Positions 6,712 to 7,304 of a stretch of 7,304 nucleotides of DNA are shown in pieces; the stretch's first letter is position 1; each line of letters starts with the position of its first letter. The stretch is from assembly GCA_003517965.1 (NCBI GenBank), contig DOZO01000036.1, forward strand, positions 33,887-41,190. The letters are read 5' to 3'. The stretch is from Desulfobulbaceae bacterium. Lineage in GTDB: Bacteria > Desulfobacterota > Desulfobulbia > Desulfobulbales > Desulfurivibrionaceae. Below the pieces are notes generated by a model. That model was not told the DNA's origin, made no database searches, and worked only from the letters and a program-made list of their open reading frames with translations. Position numbers and translations under genes: made by a program.

Positions 6712-7272
6712 TCAATGCGACACTCCATCCCTCTCCAGTGTCTTACTAAGAGTACGCCAGAGAATCAACATATCAAACCCCAACGAGCGCTTATGCAGGT
6801 ACTCAGCATCCAGCTTTACCTTCTCAGGAATCGGCAAATCATCCCGCCCGTTGATCTGGGCCCAGCCAGTCAACCCCGGCACCAGCACATGCACCCCATA
6901 CCGGGTACGCAGCAGAATCAGATCTTCCTGATTAAAAAGCGCCGGGCGAGGGCCGACAAAGCTCATGTCGCCTTTAAGAATACTCCATAACTGGGGCAAT
7001 TCGTCCAGACTTGATTTGCGCAGAAAAGAGCCAATCGGGATAAGGCAGGCAGTCGGATTAACTAGTAGATGAGTTGCCACTGCTGGCGTATTCACCAGCA
7101 TAGTGCGAAACTTGGGCATCCTGAAAATTCGGTTATTACACCCTACCCTGTCGGACCAATACAAAATTGACCCTTCAGAAGTAAGCTTGACCAGCAACGC
7201 CACCAACACAAGCGGCAGACCCAGAACAACCGCCACACAGACGGCCAGCAACAAATCAAAAAGTCGTTTCAT
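6712..7272 (-). CDS. Small monotopic phosphoglycosyl transferase (PglC-type sugar transferase)
   Basis: 186-residue enzyme that would transfer a sugar phosphate from a UDP-sugar to undecaprenyl phosphate on the cytoplasmic face of the inner membrane, the committed first step of a surface glycan. Numbering from the chosen start: positively charged MKRLFD then one hydrophobic re-entrant helix (about 5-29), LTSEG (30-34), WSDRVG (39-44), KFRTM (54-58), the catalytic Asp90-Glu91 pair in SSLDELPQ, GDMSFVGPRP (101-110) and PGLTGWAQINGRD (132-144). Length matches the minimal catalytic unit, without the extra N-terminal domains of WcaJ-type enzymes. The ATG complementary to 7270-7272 has an AGGA 7 bases upstream and gives the usual MKRLFDLLLA start; an ATG at 7290 would add six residues but lacks a ribosome binding site. 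The frame stays open to the window edge, so only four upstream codons could be inspected. The pairing with a 4,6-dehydratase suggests a bacillosamine-, QuiNAc- or FucNAc-type substrate. Confidence 0.92.
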   Translation of the reverse strand: MKRLFDLLLAVCVAVVLGLPLVLVALLVKLTSEGSILYWSDRVGCNNRIFRMPKFRTMLVNTPAVATHLLVNPTACLIPIGSFLRKSSLDELPQLWSILKGDMSFVGPRPALFNQEDLILLRTRYGVHVLVPGLTGWAQINGRDDLPIPEKVKLDAEYLHKRSLGFDMLILWRTLSKTLERDGVSH

Positions 7273-7279
7273 GCAAAAA

Positions 7280-7283
7280 TCCT
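7280..7283 (-). promoter_or_regulatory. Ribosome binding site deciding the sugar transferase start
   Basis: AGGA on the minus strand ends 7 bases before the ATG at 7272. The alternative ATG at 7290 is preceded by a T-rich stretch with no purine-rich match, so this site favours the shorter protein. Confidence 0.65.
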
Positions 7284-7304
7284 GGTTCATTCGTAAAAAA
7301 GTTG

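Noticed and set aside
7273..7290. Six-residue longer start of the sugar transferase
   Set aside because: It has no ribosome binding site, whereas the ATG at 7272 has AGGA at 7-base spacing and the usual MKRLFD beginning.

Overview
The window looks like chromosomal DNA from a deltaproteobacterial-type organism (Desulfobacterota, perhaps near the Desulfobulbales). This is inferred from moderately high GC, from the long DHH-CBS-nucleotidyltransferase fusion, and from its position between xerD and an M50 protease gene, an order I recall from Geobacter-like genomes. No database search was possible, so the placement is tentative. I see no mobile-element gene, CRISPR array, tRNA or rRNA.

Left half, plus strand (1-4697): four closely packed genes that read as one operon. 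They are a 5'-truncated XerD-type tyrosine recombinase (1-654), an 886-residue protein joining a DHH/DHHA1 phosphoesterase, two CBS domains and a tRNA nucleotidyltransferase/poly(A) polymerase (660-3320), a small membrane-embedded site-2-protease homologue (3307-3930), and an unrecognised 250-residue soluble protein (3945-4697). Gaps are 5, -14 and 14 bases, which suggests co-transcription and translational coupling. The promoter lies upstream of the window.

Junction (4698-4751): 54 bases between converging genes, with no convincing terminator. The 3' end of the minus-strand gene next to it resembles a dispersed GC-rich repeat that may supply the last codons and the stop.

Right half, minus strand (7272 to 4752): two surface-glycan genes, probably the distal end of a longer polysaccharide or glycoprotein cluster beyond the right edge. 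The first encodes a small monotopic phosphoglycosyl transferase (PglC type), which would load the first sugar phosphate onto undecaprenyl phosphate. The second encodes a membrane-anchored nucleotide-sugar 4,6-dehydratase (PglF/WbpM type), which would start synthesis of a 6-deoxy-amino sugar. Together they suggest a glycan begun with a bacillosamine-, QuiNAc- or FucNAc-like sugar.

Most of the window is recognisable housekeeping and glycan biosynthesis. The points most worth a second look are the unrecognised operon gene, the apparently intact DHH active site fused to a tRNA 3'-end enzyme, and the repeat-like tail of the dehydratase. I did not find convincing evidence of a wholly new system.
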